Below are positions 1 to 11,009 of a DNA stretch of 64,000 nucleotides, piece by piece; positions within the stretch are counted from its first letter, which is position 1, and every line of letters starts with the position of its first letter. Source of the DNA: Polychytrium aggregatum (taxonomy: Eukaryota > Chytridiomycota > Chytridiomycetes > Polychytriales). The stretch is taken from the NCBI RefSeq assembly GCF_025602895.1, contig NW_026516234.1:186001-250000 (forward strand). Reading direction: 5' to 3'. The notes beneath the pieces are model-generated. The model saw only the letters and a program-made list of their open reading frames with translations, did no database searches and had not been told where the DNA came from. A program made the translations under genes and the position numbers.

Positions 1-277
1 GGCGGACAGACACCAGCCGCAGAGAGATCAGGACTATGGGGAAACCAATGCGGCAGACGCATTGAAAGGCTGAAATGGGTGGGAAAGACGGAAACGAGGA
101 AACGGGAGCCTGTCCAATGACGGCGGTGGTGGCGGGAGGGGTGAAGCGGCCAACGAGAGAGCGGGCGGAGGAAGCAATGCCGCAGACGGACGGACACCAT
201 GACCAGCACGGCAAAGCTGCAGCAAGGCCCAAGGGCCCACCAGATGGACAATAGCACCCATCATCAAGGATACTCAC

Positions 278-1412
278 CAGGATAGCCAAGCTCGGCACCC
301 TTCTTGAACCATGCAACGGCAATTTGCTTGAGCTTGGCCTTCTCGCGTTGGCGATCGACAATGGAGCCAAAGCACTGGATGGCCCAGCCCTTTTGGAAGC
401 ACAGCCCAAGCTCATGGATGGCAAGAACCTCGTTGTTGACGGCGGCCTTGGTCAGCCACTTGACAGCGGCAATGTAGTCTTGCTCGATGCCGTATCCGTA
501 GAGCAAGCAGACCCCGTAGCAGTAGCAAGCCAGGTGGCGTAGGCGCCTTGCCATGACCGTCGACTCTGTCGGCATTCGAACAAGGAATGAGGGGGCCGAG
601 GAAATGTCGTCCGGGTCGTCGTCGGCATCGTCCGAGGGCGGAGGCGGCGGCGGCGAGCGAGGCGTGTTCGAGAAGGCAACGTCCAAGAAAGCCTCGGCGG
701 CGGACCGGTGATTGTCCTGGCGCATCAGCTCCAGGGCATGATCAAGAGCCTTGCACTCGGGCGGCATTGCGGGCGACTCGGACTCGGCGCAGTCGTCGGC
801 ACAAGAGCCGCTGGAGGAGCTGGACGAGATGCTCATCAGACTCGACAGCGAAAGCAGCGAGGTTGGACGAGCAGTCTTGGAACGGGGAGAGCGCGGGGGA
901 GAGGAAGGCGGGGATGGGGGCAAAGGACGGGGTTCCGGGGGGCTGGGGGCATCTGGCGAGCTTGAGGGACTTTGGGGAGTTGCGACGACCGGGATACTGG
1001 AGCCTTGCGCTCTCTTGGAGCCAACCGAATGACCAAAGAGCTTTGCCAGCAGGGTGTACGAGTTCCTTGCAGGCTGGCCATCGGCCTGGAGATCTTGGAG
1101 AGGCTTCCGCGCGACCTGTCGCGGCGACAAGGCGTGGAAGGGATTCAGCATGGCCCAGCCACCGCGACGGTGGGCAGGATCAAGACTGGCAAGGCTCATG
1201 GCAGCCGGGGCGGGAGCGGAGCTGTTGCAGGGCGAGACAGGGGTTTCCGGGGAGGCAAGAAGACGAGATTGAACCAGGCCAACGAATTGCAGGGGCGATT
1301 CCGGGACAAACTCCGGATGCATGGCTGGATTAGGATGCTGGAGGGGGGGATCTCCATGGGAAAGGGGACGCGGCGCTGAACGCGAAGCAAGTGAATTGTT
1401 GAAGAGAGGCAT
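278..1412 (-). CDS. Sel1-repeat protein (3' part outside window)
   Basis: First exon of a gene whose remainder lies left of the window. The ATG at 1412 is the first true methionine of the frame. About 230 residues of Ser/Pro-rich, low-complexity sequence come first (runs of PPSPPSSPP and of serines). Then follow Sel1-like helical repeats: CYGVCLLYGYGIEQDY..AVKWLTKAA, a second unit starting HELGLCFQKGW, and AVAWFKKGAELG. The exon ends at a clean donor (G|GTGAGT, exon end 278) in phase 1. No acceptor joining in frame is visible in 1-277, so that stretch is read as intron. Sel1 proteins are scaffolds, for example chitin-synthase or ERAD regulators, but the partner cannot be told here. Confidence 0.75.
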
Positions 1413-2753
1413 GGGACAGCGATGCAAACATGAAGAATGGGGAGAAGGGGAGACGAGAGACGGTAGTCAAAGCGAACGAGGGGAGGGAGGAGTGCAGAGT
1501 CGGTGTGGTCGGGGGGGGGAGTTGGGAGACCTCACGGCTGTAGCAACACGGCAAAGGGGGGAAGAGGGGAGGGAGGGATGGGAGGGATGGGAGGGATGGG
1601 AGGGGGGAAGCAACAAGACAGACGGAGACAAAGGATGCTCGAGAGATCCGAGACAGAAACGGAGGCAGCAATCGCTGGGAGCAGGAGACAGGGGCCAAAG
1701 AAGGCGAGAGGGCGTGGGAGGAGCGAATCCTGCAGACCGGGGGTGAGGCAGAAAAAAGATCGCGACGGACGGCGGCTTTTATGGGCGGGTCGCACGGACG
1801 GGGAACGGCCAAGGGTGACAGCCGCTCTGAGTCAGTGGCGACAGTGACAGCCCGCGGGGAGACAGGGCGGCTGGATCCAGACTGGAATGCAGCCGCGCAT
1901 TCGAGCCGCTGTGTGACCGTGGCGTCGCAAGCCACACGCGGCGATCACAGCTGCGCGGCCACAGAGAGTGCGCGGTGGCCCAGCAGCCGGGCGCCACGGA
2001 CAGAACACGGTGGAGCCGCGACTGACGCGCGGACGGAGTGCGCAGCCAGCGAGAGCGAGCGAGGCCACCAGCGAGAGGCGGCGAGGGAGGATTGTCCCAG
2101 CGGCCAGACACGGACAGACGCGGACAGACACGTGCGGGGGATGCGCAAGAGAGGGACGCGCAGCATGGACACCAGCCAGCCAGCGAGCCAGCCAGCCGGA
2201 CGACGGACATGTTCGGTGGACTGGGCAGACAGCCCATATGCGATCTCTTCGCGCTCGCGCATGGGCCGGTGCGGTTGTGGTCGGCCCCTCGGCAGCGGCA
2301 GCGCGCCGCCAGCCAGCAGCCAGACAGGAGTCACACGGGACGAAGGCAGTTGTACGAGGGTATCGCACGTGTGCAAGCGCACGGCATGCCAATGTTATTT
2401 TTGATGATGTGCGAGAACCGATATTACATGGCGACAATGGCATGGATGGATGGATGGATGGATGGATGGATGAACGATGAGGAATGGAGATCAAAGATGA
2501 GAGCTGAAACAGAAATGCAGTCTATAGTCCGTGCGAGTAAACAACAGTGAGCTGGCCGAGACATGCTCGTGATCCTGTCCGGATCGGGCCAGTGTCCAAA
2601 ACTGGGAGATGGGTCGAGTGGTAAAGTGCGGGTCCAGGAGGGTGCGATCAGAAGGTCTTTGCGACCGTGACCGAAAGAGAGAGGGAAGAAAGCAAAAATG
2701 GCCGTCCAGGCCGCGGGGCGCCGGGCGTTGGCTCCGTCTGGAATGACAAGAGC
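1413..2753. other. Intergenic, repeat-containing
   Basis: Upstream region of the Sel1 gene and downstream region of the CK2-like gene. I see no coding exon. It holds a G-rich GGGAGGGAT tandem (about 1570-1606), CCAGC/GCCAG direct repeats (about 2170-2200) and a (GGAT)n microsatellite (2442-2472). Long open frames here look like by-products of high GC. Confidence 0.6.
2442..2472. repeat. (GGAT)n microsatellite
   Basis: About seven tandem GGAT units, intergenic. Confidence 0.9.
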
Positions 2754-4141
2754 TTACATCGCTCTCAACATCTCCTTGAAGAACGGGTGAGCCATGGCCT
2801 CCTTGGCCGTGAGACGCTCCTGGTGGTCGTAGCGCAGCAGCGACTCCAGCAAGTCCAGGCCCTCGTCGGTGACGCGCGAGCAGTTCGAGTCGTTCACGAG
2901 CGACTCCCAGTCCATCTTGGTGTACGCGGACAGCGAGCCAGGCAGAAGCGACTGGGCCTTGTAGAGAGGAATCGAGTAACGCTTGCAGTACTCCTGGAGG
3001 TCGCTGCCGCCCATGATCTTGACGATCGCCTGGAACTGCGAGGGGTAGTCCTTGGCGGCGCCCTTGAAGACAAAGGGCACTCGGAACATGAACGAGGCGA
3101 GGATGCAGCCGACGGCCCACATGTCGATCGACGAGTCGTAGGTCTCGTAGTCCAGGAACAGCTCGGGGGCCTTGAAGTACAGCGACGAGACGCCGCGGGT
3201 CGAGTACTTCTTGTTGGGCTCGTAGAACTCGGCCTGTCCCCAGTCCGCCAGCATCAGCTTGCCTGAGGCGATATCGTACAGGATGTTCTGGGGCTTGATG
3301 TCGCGGTGCATCACGCCACGTGAGTGGCTGTAGTCGAGGGCACGCAGCAGATCAAACAGGTAGCGCTGCATGCGCATCAGATCCATCGACTCGTCGAGCT
3401 CGCACCATCGGCAGCTGTTGGCAAGCTCCATGACCATGGTGTCGGGGATAGCGGAGCTGGCCGTGGTCGAGTACGAGCCGTGGAAGCCGACAATGTTGGG
3501 ACCGCCGCCGAGGTACTCGAGGATGTACATTTCCTTCTTGAGTTTGAGACAGACCTTCTCGGGCTTGATGACCTTGACGGCAACTTCCTCCTGGGTAGAG
3601 TTGTTGACGCCGCGGTAGACGTTTGAGAAGGTGCCGGTGCCAAGCAGCTCGTAGAGGCTAAAGTCGTTGGCATTCCTGCAGACATACAGAGACAGAGTAT
3701 ATGTAAGTGGGTGTGGGTGTGGGTGTGGGTGTGGGTGTGGGTGTGGGTGGCATTGGAGGCCAAGCCACGGATCCGGACGGCTTGCCGCATTGCCAGGCTT
3801 TCCCAGACCAGGACAGATACTTACAGGCACCGAGGAGTCCACGACTTGAGGCTGCTGTCAGAGATGCTGAAGGCAGCGTTGCTGTAGATGCGCGAGATGC
3901 CGTTCTCTGTGCGAGAGTCCTTGGATGGACCCAGATTGAGCGACGACCACATGTCCGAGAGCTTGCGCATCGACCATCGCGAAGGAGCATCGACCAGGAC
4001 CACCGAGGGCTTCTGGCCCGAGGTCTGGGTCTGCAGTCTCTGTGCGGCGGGAGTGTTGGGTTGTTGCTGTTGGCGGGTGGATGGCTGGAAGGGCACAGCA
4101 GCACGTTTGTCAGACGACTCATTGACTTGGATGATCGCCAT
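2754..4141 (-). CDS. CK2 alpha-like protein kinase, divergent
   Basis: Two exons: 3825-4141 and 2754-3675 (412 aa). The intron has donor GTAAGT and acceptor TGCAG, and carries a (GGGTGT)n repeat. The kinase fold is complete: Gly-rich loop GTGTFSNVY, AVKVIKP lysine, HRDIKPQN catalytic loop, DWG metal-binding motif, Y/FKAPEL. The C-lobe block LLRYDHQERLTAKEAMAHPFF is nearly identical to casein kinase II alpha, and DWG instead of DFG is a CK2-alpha hallmark. It is divergent: HRDIKPQN replaces HRDVKPHN, the lysine-rich stretch before helix C is reduced, and the P+1 region reads GVSSLYF. A Gln-rich N-terminal tail of about 120 residues precedes the kinase. The start chosen is the ATG of MAIIQ; the frame stays open far upstream, but that sequence is compositionally unlike protein. 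It may be an accessory CK2 catalytic paralogue. Confidence 0.85.
3706..3750. repeat. (GGGTGT)n in CK2-like intron
   Basis: Seven or so GT-rich hexamers inside the only intron of the CK2-like gene. Confidence 0.85.
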
Positions 4142-5840
4142 GGCTGTGATTGGATCGATCGGAAGGGTGCGAATCGGAAGAGGAGCCAGGTTGGGCTGGA
4201 GCAGGTGGGCAAGTAAAGCGTGCAGGTGGGGTGCAGTGAGCGGACGAGTGCGGAGGGCCGGTGCACAGGGCCCGGTATTTGAATGCCAGCCGCGATTTTT
4301 TTGCGCCTGCAGGCACAGCGCGGCGTGGGTGACGTGGTGGGCTGCGTGGGGGTTGCGGACGTGAGGTTCCATGACCCACCGCCAGGATTCCGAGGGGGCC
4401 GGGCTCGCGGGTCGGCCGCGTGTGTACAAGCTGCCCATTACAGGAATCTTTTTTTTTTTCGCTCTTCCGAAGGGGGGGGCAGAAGTCGCGTGGGGTCTGA
4501 ACATGCACGGGGGGTTGGCCACGGCATGCTGAGCCGGGACAGCACAGGGAACAGCGCGTGGGACGGCAGCCCACAGTCGGACGAGCCGACGCAGCCGCCG
4601 CAAACAGAGGCGCTGGTGCACAGACACTGTGGCGGCGGCGGGACAGCAGCAGCGTGCGCAGCGGCCGCCAACGGGCAGCGGCGCACCAATCGGAGCCGTG
4701 CTCGCGGCGCGTCTCGCAAAGAAAAAAAGTCCTGCCTCTTTTGGCCCGCGGCACCGCCACGGTTGTGTTGCTGTGCGCTGAGCGAGGCGCTTGGCGGAGG
4801 CGGCGCTGCCAATCAGCATCCGTCCCAACCGGCGCCGTTTCGGTGGCTGCGAGGCCGCTGCATCGACACCGCATCCCGCAGATCCAAGAGCGAGAGGGAG
4901 AGGGAGAGAGAGAGGGAGAGTGAGAAAAAAAATCCGGTGGGGTTGGGGAAAGCAGGCGGGAGAAGGAGGCGACACATGCGGCCGCGGTGTCAAGTGCGGG
5001 TGGGTCAAGTGCGGGACTCGCTGGATCCTCCGCAGATGGGACGCCGGGTCAACCACCCCGCTCGGCGACGTGCCATGCATCGCTGCCACGGGAAGCCAAT
5101 CGCATCCTGCATGGGAGAAGCACGACCGCATCCATGTCAGTCCACGCCATGCCCGGCCAAGGTGCTTGCCAGCTCTCGCCGATTCGTGATGCAGGCCGAT
5201 CCAGCCGCATCCCTCTCCGCCCCTTGGGCTTTGAAACGTCTTTACCTTTACCTTTGCCTTTGCCTTGCCTGACTTCCCACGCACAAGGAGTACCTCCTGC
5301 CGGCGTCGATCTGACTCTTTGCCCGTGAGCCTGATCCCCCGACCACTCTGCTCGGGCTTTGTTCGTGCACGAGCATCTCCACCGGCCAGATCGCACTTGA
5401 CTCGCTCGCTCGCCTTGGCTTCCCGGCCGGCCCACCCGTTCCATCCCATTGGGTCAACTGCCCGGCACCCACCCTGATCACCCGGCAAAGGAGTCTGGTT
5501 GCAGACGACATCTGTCCAAGGCGGCGTCGACTCCCCACCCCAGACCTCCGCCCCAACACCGGCCCTCTGCGTGCGCAAACCCAAACAGAGTGTGCTTTCC
5601 ACGATGGGTCACATCGCGCTCGTCAGTTTTCATCTTGTGCAAACATCAGTCAACACCGTGGGAACCGGCGACCAGCCCCCGGAGCAAGTCCAGGTCTCGG
5701 CGCAGACTCGATCCAATCGGGTTCAGGTCCTTTCTTCGCCCCCCGCCCGCCGCCTCCACCTCCACCTCCACCCCTGCCTTTGCCTCCACATCCACCCCTC
5801 TCCATCCGCCGCGCTCCGCTGCCTCGTTCTTTCCCAAGAC
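4142..5840. other. Intergenic between two minus-strand genes
   Basis: Promoter side of the CK2-like gene and 3' side of PTPA. It contains homopolymer T (about 4449-4460), a GAGAGG-rich tract (about 4890-4925), CTTTACC/CTTTGCC repeats (about 5240-5270) and CCACCT repeats (about 5745-5795). Open frames on both strands run for hundreds of codons but lack recognisable domains; I call none. Confidence 0.55.
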
Positions 5841-8394
5841 CTAGTCGAAAGGGATCGGCTTCCGAAGCGCACCGGCCGTCTTCTTCTCCAGGGCCGCCCC
5901 GAACGCGCTGGGGACTCGCAGACCGCAGCAAGTCGGGTGCTCCATGCCAAAGGCGTGAACGTGGTCGTTGCCGATCTCGTCGTCGTGCGGGATCGGGCCC
6001 GAGGCCTCAAACTGGATGAGGCTGCCGAAGCGAAAGTGCTGCATGATCGGCAGTTTGTTCAGCACCTCGGCGCGGTACATCTTGATCATGCCTTCGTTGA
6101 CTTTGCTCCACTTCTTGACGCCAGAGATGTCGTCGAGCATCGGTGAGTTCCAGCGCAGCGACTCTGTCTTGACCGAGTTGATAAAGTCGATGCACGCCAG
6201 GTACATGTAGTCCTTGGAAAACTGCTCGAGAATATCCGGGTCGTGGATGGACTTTGGTCGGATGTGTCTGTGGTCTGCGCGGCGGCATGGGTGCTGTTAG
6301 GCTTTGGCAAGAGCGCAGGACCATCGCAAAACTGCGCGGCAGGCGTGTGTCGCTGAATCGATGCTTCCGGACCAGCCAATGCCACCGTACCGCCATGCAT
6401 TAATCACGCCCTCGTGGCGATATTGTCGGTGCAGCCTCTGCTCAGCATCCGCCACCACCACCGACGGCCATTCCCACGCCGTCCTCAGAGTTCGCCCTCG
6501 GTGACCGCCCGTTGTGGATTCCCAAGTCTATCTGCGCCGTACCTGTCAGTTGAGCCGAGCCAAACAGGAAGGGCAAAAAGTGATAGTCGTCCAGGCCCCA
6601 CACACCGTGCGAGCCGGCGGGCTCGAGCCAGTAGGCCTGCTGGAGGCTTCGCATCAGGAGAATGTACCTGGCGCGGAGTATCGCAGAGTCAGTATCGCCA
6701 CCGGTGGTGCTGTCCGCTCCAGCCCGATCTTGCTGCTGGCGGTGGGCCGTCCCGGCGTTGTGGCCTCCCCCGTTACCACAGCCATGGCCGCTGCTGCTCG
6801 GCTAGGGCGACGGGCGGATGGACAGATGAGCCACTCTGACGACGCTCCAGCCCCATGATGGCGACGCGAGCCCCCTGAACAGCCCCCTCCTCCAGGATCA
6901 CACCACGCCACCAGCAGCTCTGCAGCGCCATGACTCATGCACCGTCCACCAGGGATCTCACCTCCAGAAAGCCCGGAACACGACTGCCGGGTAATCATCT
7001 GACGTGATCAGGCCGATCTTCTCGAGGCAGAAGCTGCAGCCGTCCCCAGCCCAGTGCAGACCAGATCAGTAAGCGTCCTTGCAAGCCTGCTTTGATCTCG
7101 CGACACACAATCGTTTTTGAGCGCATCTCTGCATCCCCATCCCGACACCACCGACACCGCCGCTTCGGTCCACCTCCATCGCCAGCTGCCCACCATTTCA
7201 CTCCAAGCCAAGCGACATTCACGGCACACTCACAGGAAGCAAATGAAGTTGGCTTCGTGTCCGGTGCCATAGTCGATGCGCTTGCGATTGCCAAAGCTCA
7301 GAAGCAGGTACGATGAAACCTCCGCATTGGCTTCCGCAGGAATAAACTTGCCCGTCAGCTCCTGAATATTCTGCAAGCCATGGGCCGGCGGGCCCCCAGA
7401 AGCAAAATGAAGACGCAATCGTGAGTTCTCTGGATGGCCCAGTGCGAGTGTGAGCGACGGTGGTGCCAAGTCGAGCCCAGAAAGGGGTTGGCCGCATCTG
7501 GCTTCCACCTTGCACTTTTCCGGAGCCACTCTTCCTACCTTCGATACAAGATCATACCAGTCTTTGAATGCAGGGTTGCCGAAGCGGGACTTGAGATTCC
7601 CTTGGGCGGGAATCTGGCTGCAGTACTGCTCGAAGGTGTCCAGGACATGGATGATATCGCTAACTACCTTTGAGTGCGATTGCCAGTGATCCGGACGAGA
7701 ATGGCGATCCCAATGGCAGGGATCGCCGCGGGGATGCGTTTGAGCGGGCCGATTAGTGACCAGAGAAGGGATTCTTTGCAGTAGCACCATCGCCATCGAT
7801 GCCGTTCAGACAGATCGCCGCACATGCATTTCTTCCCGGCATGAGGGAGCAGCCCTCGACCCTGCTGGTTCGCATCACTCGGGGTTGTCTTGGCTGTCGT
7901 CCACCAACGGCTCGACCGCCAACCGCCAACCGCCAAACCGCTGGACGGGTCGATTGTCGTTGCTGCCGCTGTTTGCCCACAAGCCGATGCCGTACCTGCG
8001 ATTGATGGTACTCCTGCCTCAGCGTCCGGCCCTTGGATGCTTCGTTGAGGCGCAGGATAAAGTCGACAAACTCCCTGTGGGTCTCCGACGCCTGGAATCG
8101 CTCCAGATCCTCTTTGGTCAAGATCGCTCGAGTGGGCACCCGAAAGGACGAGGGTGGCGTGGCTGATCCGTCAGCAGCCGCGGGATGAGAATGGTCTCCA
8201 TTCGGGTGGTGGTGGTGGTGATGGCCATCGGAATCGTGGTGGTGGTGCTGGTGGGAGCACTGAGCTGAATGGACATGCCCCTCGATCGGCGTCGCAGCGA
8301 CAGGATTCTCCCGATTCTGGTCCAGTTCCTGATCTGCAGCAGGACGTGCGTCGTCGCGGATGGAGACGCTGGTTCCGTCAGAGATTACGGTCAT
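5841..8394 (-). CDS. PTPA: PP2A phosphatase activator PTPA (Rrd/Ypa family)
   Basis: Six exons: 7996-8394, 7539-7667, 7234-7370, 6962-7033, 6543-6667, 5841-6274 (431 aa), all frames joining exactly. PTPA is a peptidyl-prolyl isomerase-type chaperone that activates PP2A catalytic subunits. Signature blocks present: [12 protein letters not shown] (about residues 207-218), [50 protein letters not shown] and HFRFGSL. The family core is about 300 residues; this protein adds an N-terminal extension of about 85 residues. Within it, positions 40-70 contain 15 histidines (HHHHDSD, six consecutive His, NGDHSH), resembling a metal-binding tail. The C-terminal 40 residues are also outside the core. Confidence 0.93.
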
Positions 8395-8750
8395 CGTTGC
8401 TAAGAACCGCTAATGTCGTATGGGCTGGTCTGATGGGGCTCAAGCGGGATGGATTGGAAATCCCAAGAGCAGCGATTGTTGGCGAAAGGACAGGGCCGTG
8501 CTTTCGTCAGCACCGTCTGTGGCCGCGCGACCGAACGAGCGGCCCGGCCTCGCTCAGCTTCGAGCTCCCCGCCCTCTGGTCATAAGCTCCCCAGGAGAGA
8601 AGCATTGCGGCATGAGCACGACGGCGAGCCTGTATTTCCGTTGCTTGCCCAGAATCGCTTGTCGCATCGCTGCATTCCCGGAGGCCACCCCATGCCTCCC
8701 TCCCGACATCCCCGGATTCCCACGTCAGACATATTCACACATCTGCGCTC
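8395..8750. other. Intergenic, 355 bp
   Basis: Short gap between the PTPA start and the ALKBH6 stop, both minus strand. It presumably holds the PTPA promoter; no motif recognised. Confidence 0.5.
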
Positions 8751-9703
8751 TCACAGCCGCTTGCCCAGCGCAAACAGCTTGCTTTTCATCACTCGCTGTG
8801 TCAGGCGGAATGTCAGACTAACTCGTGTCTCCCGTCTGCACTCGGCCTCATCGTTCGCTTCTGGGCCCGGCGGCAGGTTGATGCAGCCAGCCCGCCGATC
8901 AGTCTCGATCGGGTCGATTCCATGCAAGTACGCCGTGTAGACCTGGTCCTTCAGGACCAGGAGACTCCTGGGCTCGACCCAGACCGAAAACTCGGGCGTT
9001 CGTTGCTCGCTGCCGATGGGATCGTCCAGCATCGAGGACGCCTCTGGACTGCCATCGCAGCGCCGGCGATAAAAGTTGAGGACACAGTGGCTGCCGAGCG
9101 AGACCGTTGCAACCGTCGGGTAGTATGCGGGACCGTCCTCGTGTGGCATGATTCCTTGGCCAGGCAAATATCTGGGGACAGGCCCAGGAAGGCAGCAGTG
9201 ACGGCTCAGCAAACCGGCGGTACGTTTCCCAGGGCGATCGATAAGCGGATCCTCCTGCTATCGCCCACCTCCACTGCTACCTGCTTCTTTCGTTGCCCGC
9301 TCATGTCGTCGCCGGGTTCTGGCATTGCCCCCCTCATGCTGTTGTGGTCTCGACCCCATGGAAAGCCGAATCGATCGCACACGCAACCAACCAATACATA
9401 CTCGTTCACAAGACAGTGGTTTGGCGGACGCATATCCTCCGTGAAGGACCCGACTTGACCCAGCTGCCCTGCAAGCCGGGTCAGCCAGCCAGGCAGGTCC
9501 TCGGGCAGTCCGACCAGCTGCTTTCCGGAGGGTGTGGCTCCCCAGTTCTGCAGCCGGCGGTTCTTGAGCGTTGTCCACTTGGGCTTGGGCGCCGCATAGA
9601 CCTGCGCCAGGAGCTCCTGCTCCTGCTCAACGGTGATAAATTCTCGGATGTAGTAGAGCGACGGCGGGGTGCCCGGCACTTGGTTCTCGACGTCGGTGAT
9701 CAT
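8751..9703 (-). CDS. ALKBH6: AlkB-like 2OG-Fe(II) dioxygenase, ALKBH6 type
   Basis: Two exons, 9402-9703 and 8751-9171 (240 aa), donor GTATGT and acceptor CCCCAG, joining inside NEYLPGQG. Collinear with animal ALKBH6: APKPKWT near residue 40, RRLQNWG, PPWL-like PGWLTRLA, then PGQGIMPHEDGP. This carries the iron-binding HxD (His-Glu-Asp), followed by YYPTVATVSLGSH, a distal LHGI histidine, and the 2-oxoglutarate arginine in TRVSLTFR. The family belongs to the Fe/2OG dioxygenases; ALKBH6 has been linked to nucleic-acid repair but its substrate is poorly defined. The frame is open upstream to an ATG at 9874, which would add an Arg/Ala-rich leader (see findings). The start at 9703 fits the family length. 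Confidence 0.93.
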
Positions 9704-10167
9704 GGCGGTTGCAAGGGAGCCCCTGGTCGTTGCGGGTCCTGCGCGAAATCTGGGGAGTTTGCAGACATGAGACGAGAGCGACCGGGCCTTCTCGGCGACA
9801 CGGGCCGCTCTCGGCGAGAAGGAACGGCGACCCGCGGCCAGCCACGCTGCGGCTGCACGGCATATGAAATTCATTCACCGGCTGCGCAGGCATATTGGCC
9901 TTGCCACTCGGCCGCTTGCCGGGCGCCGTACTCGGTTTGTCCTTCTTTTTCGCTCGATACGGCGCCTTGGCCTTGACGAGAACACAGCGGGCATATCTCC
10001 GAAGCAGCAGCAACAAAAGCAGCAGCAGCAGAGCCAGACGCATCAGAAGCACCAAAGCATCAGAAGCATCAGAAGCATCAGAAGCACGAAGCAGCAACCT
10101 TTGCCTTGTCTCGTGGTTCCCTGTTACCCCTCCTCCACTTGCACATCATCTTCTCCCAGTCTTCACC
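9704..10167. promoter_or_regulatory. Divergent promoter region ALKBH6 / SDHD
   Basis: 464 bp between two head-to-head starts. It holds CAG/CAA-rich sequence and a CATCAGAAG tandem at about 10036-10093 close to the SDHD start. Promoter role is inferred from gene orientation only. Confidence 0.45.
10036..10093. repeat. ATCAGAAGC tandem
   Basis: Imperfect 9-bp units (ATCAGAAGC) just upstream of the SDHD start. Confidence 0.75.
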
Positions 10168-10994
10168 ATGATCAACCGCGTTGGACTGCAGTGCGCCAGA
10201 GCCTCGGCCCGTTTCACGGCCGTCTCGCCCGCTGCCTTTTATGCCCCTCGCCATGTCGCTGCCACTTTCCACTCTGGTAAGCGTTGGGCCGGCTGCAGCA
10301 GCCATGTTCTGCGATGGCGCTGACTCGCTTCACGCAGCATGGCCGGACATGCGCCGGGGGGGGGTGAAGATGCTAGCAGCAGACCATATCGATGCCAAAG
10401 TCCACTGCTGATCCTCTATACTCCATCCAGCTCGCGTGAACCTCTTTGAAAAGTCCAGTGCCTCCAACAGTAAGCCTCTCTGGCCCCTGAGTTTCGTAGA
10501 ATAGCTTCGTCCCGGTGGTTGGTCGGCATATGAGCGGCCTTACCCGCCTTCATCCTCTGCCCATGCACCATCGCCATCGCCGTCGCTGGATCCAGCACTG
10601 TCGATCCGTCCGCTGACGTCTACTGTCCTAATATCCACCAGGCGCTGCCACCGAGATCGAGCACAAGTCGCGCATCAGCGGCTCCTACCACTGGAACTTT
10701 GAGCGTGCCCTCTCGATCGTCTCGGTTCCCCTCCTCGGTGCTGCCGCCGTCGTTGGCCCCAACGCCCTCATCGATTTCGCCCTCGGTGTCGTCATCCCCC
10801 TCCACATCCACCTTGGCCTGGACTCGGTCATCGTCGACTATCTCCCCGCTCGCCGCACCAAGGTCCTCAACATCCTGGCCACTTGGGGTCTGCGTATCGG
10901 CACCGGTCTGGCTCTCTATGGATGCTACCAGTTCAACACCAACGACGTCGGCCTGACTGCCTTTGTCAAGCGCCTCTGGACCGGAAAGCTCTAA
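10168..10994 (+). CDS. SDHD: Succinate dehydrogenase membrane anchor subunit (CybS)
   Basis: Three exons: 10168-10276, 10431-10469 and 10642-10994 (166 aa). The N-terminus is rich in Arg, Ala and Ser without acidic residues, as in a mitochondrial presequence. The mature part starts around SRISGSYHWNFERALSI, a CybS signature, and contains three hydrophobic segments: LSIVSVPLLGAAAVVG, the region from LIDFALGVV to HIHLGLDSVIVDYL, and VLNILATWGLRIGTGLALY. The HIHLG..SVIVDY block corresponds to the haem b/ubiquinone helix of complex II. The product anchors SDH to the inner mitochondrial membrane. The middle exon is only 39 bp. Confidence 0.93.
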
Positions 10995-11003
10995 GCCCGT
11001 CGC

Positions 11004-11009
11004 AATAAA
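11004..11009 (+). terminator. AATAAA polyadenylation signal for SDHD
   Basis: Canonical hexamer 10 bp after the SDHD stop codon. Confidence 0.5.

Noticed and set aside
1-277. Candidate second exon of the Sel1 protein
   Set aside because: No acceptor near 1-277 continues the phase-1 donor with Sel1-like sequence; treated as intron.
4142-5602. In-frame upstream extension of the CK2-like exon, about 490 codons
   Set aside because: Open because of high GC; His/Pro/Arg-rich, contains simple-sequence tracts, no homology to CK2 N-termini. ATG at 4141 preferred.
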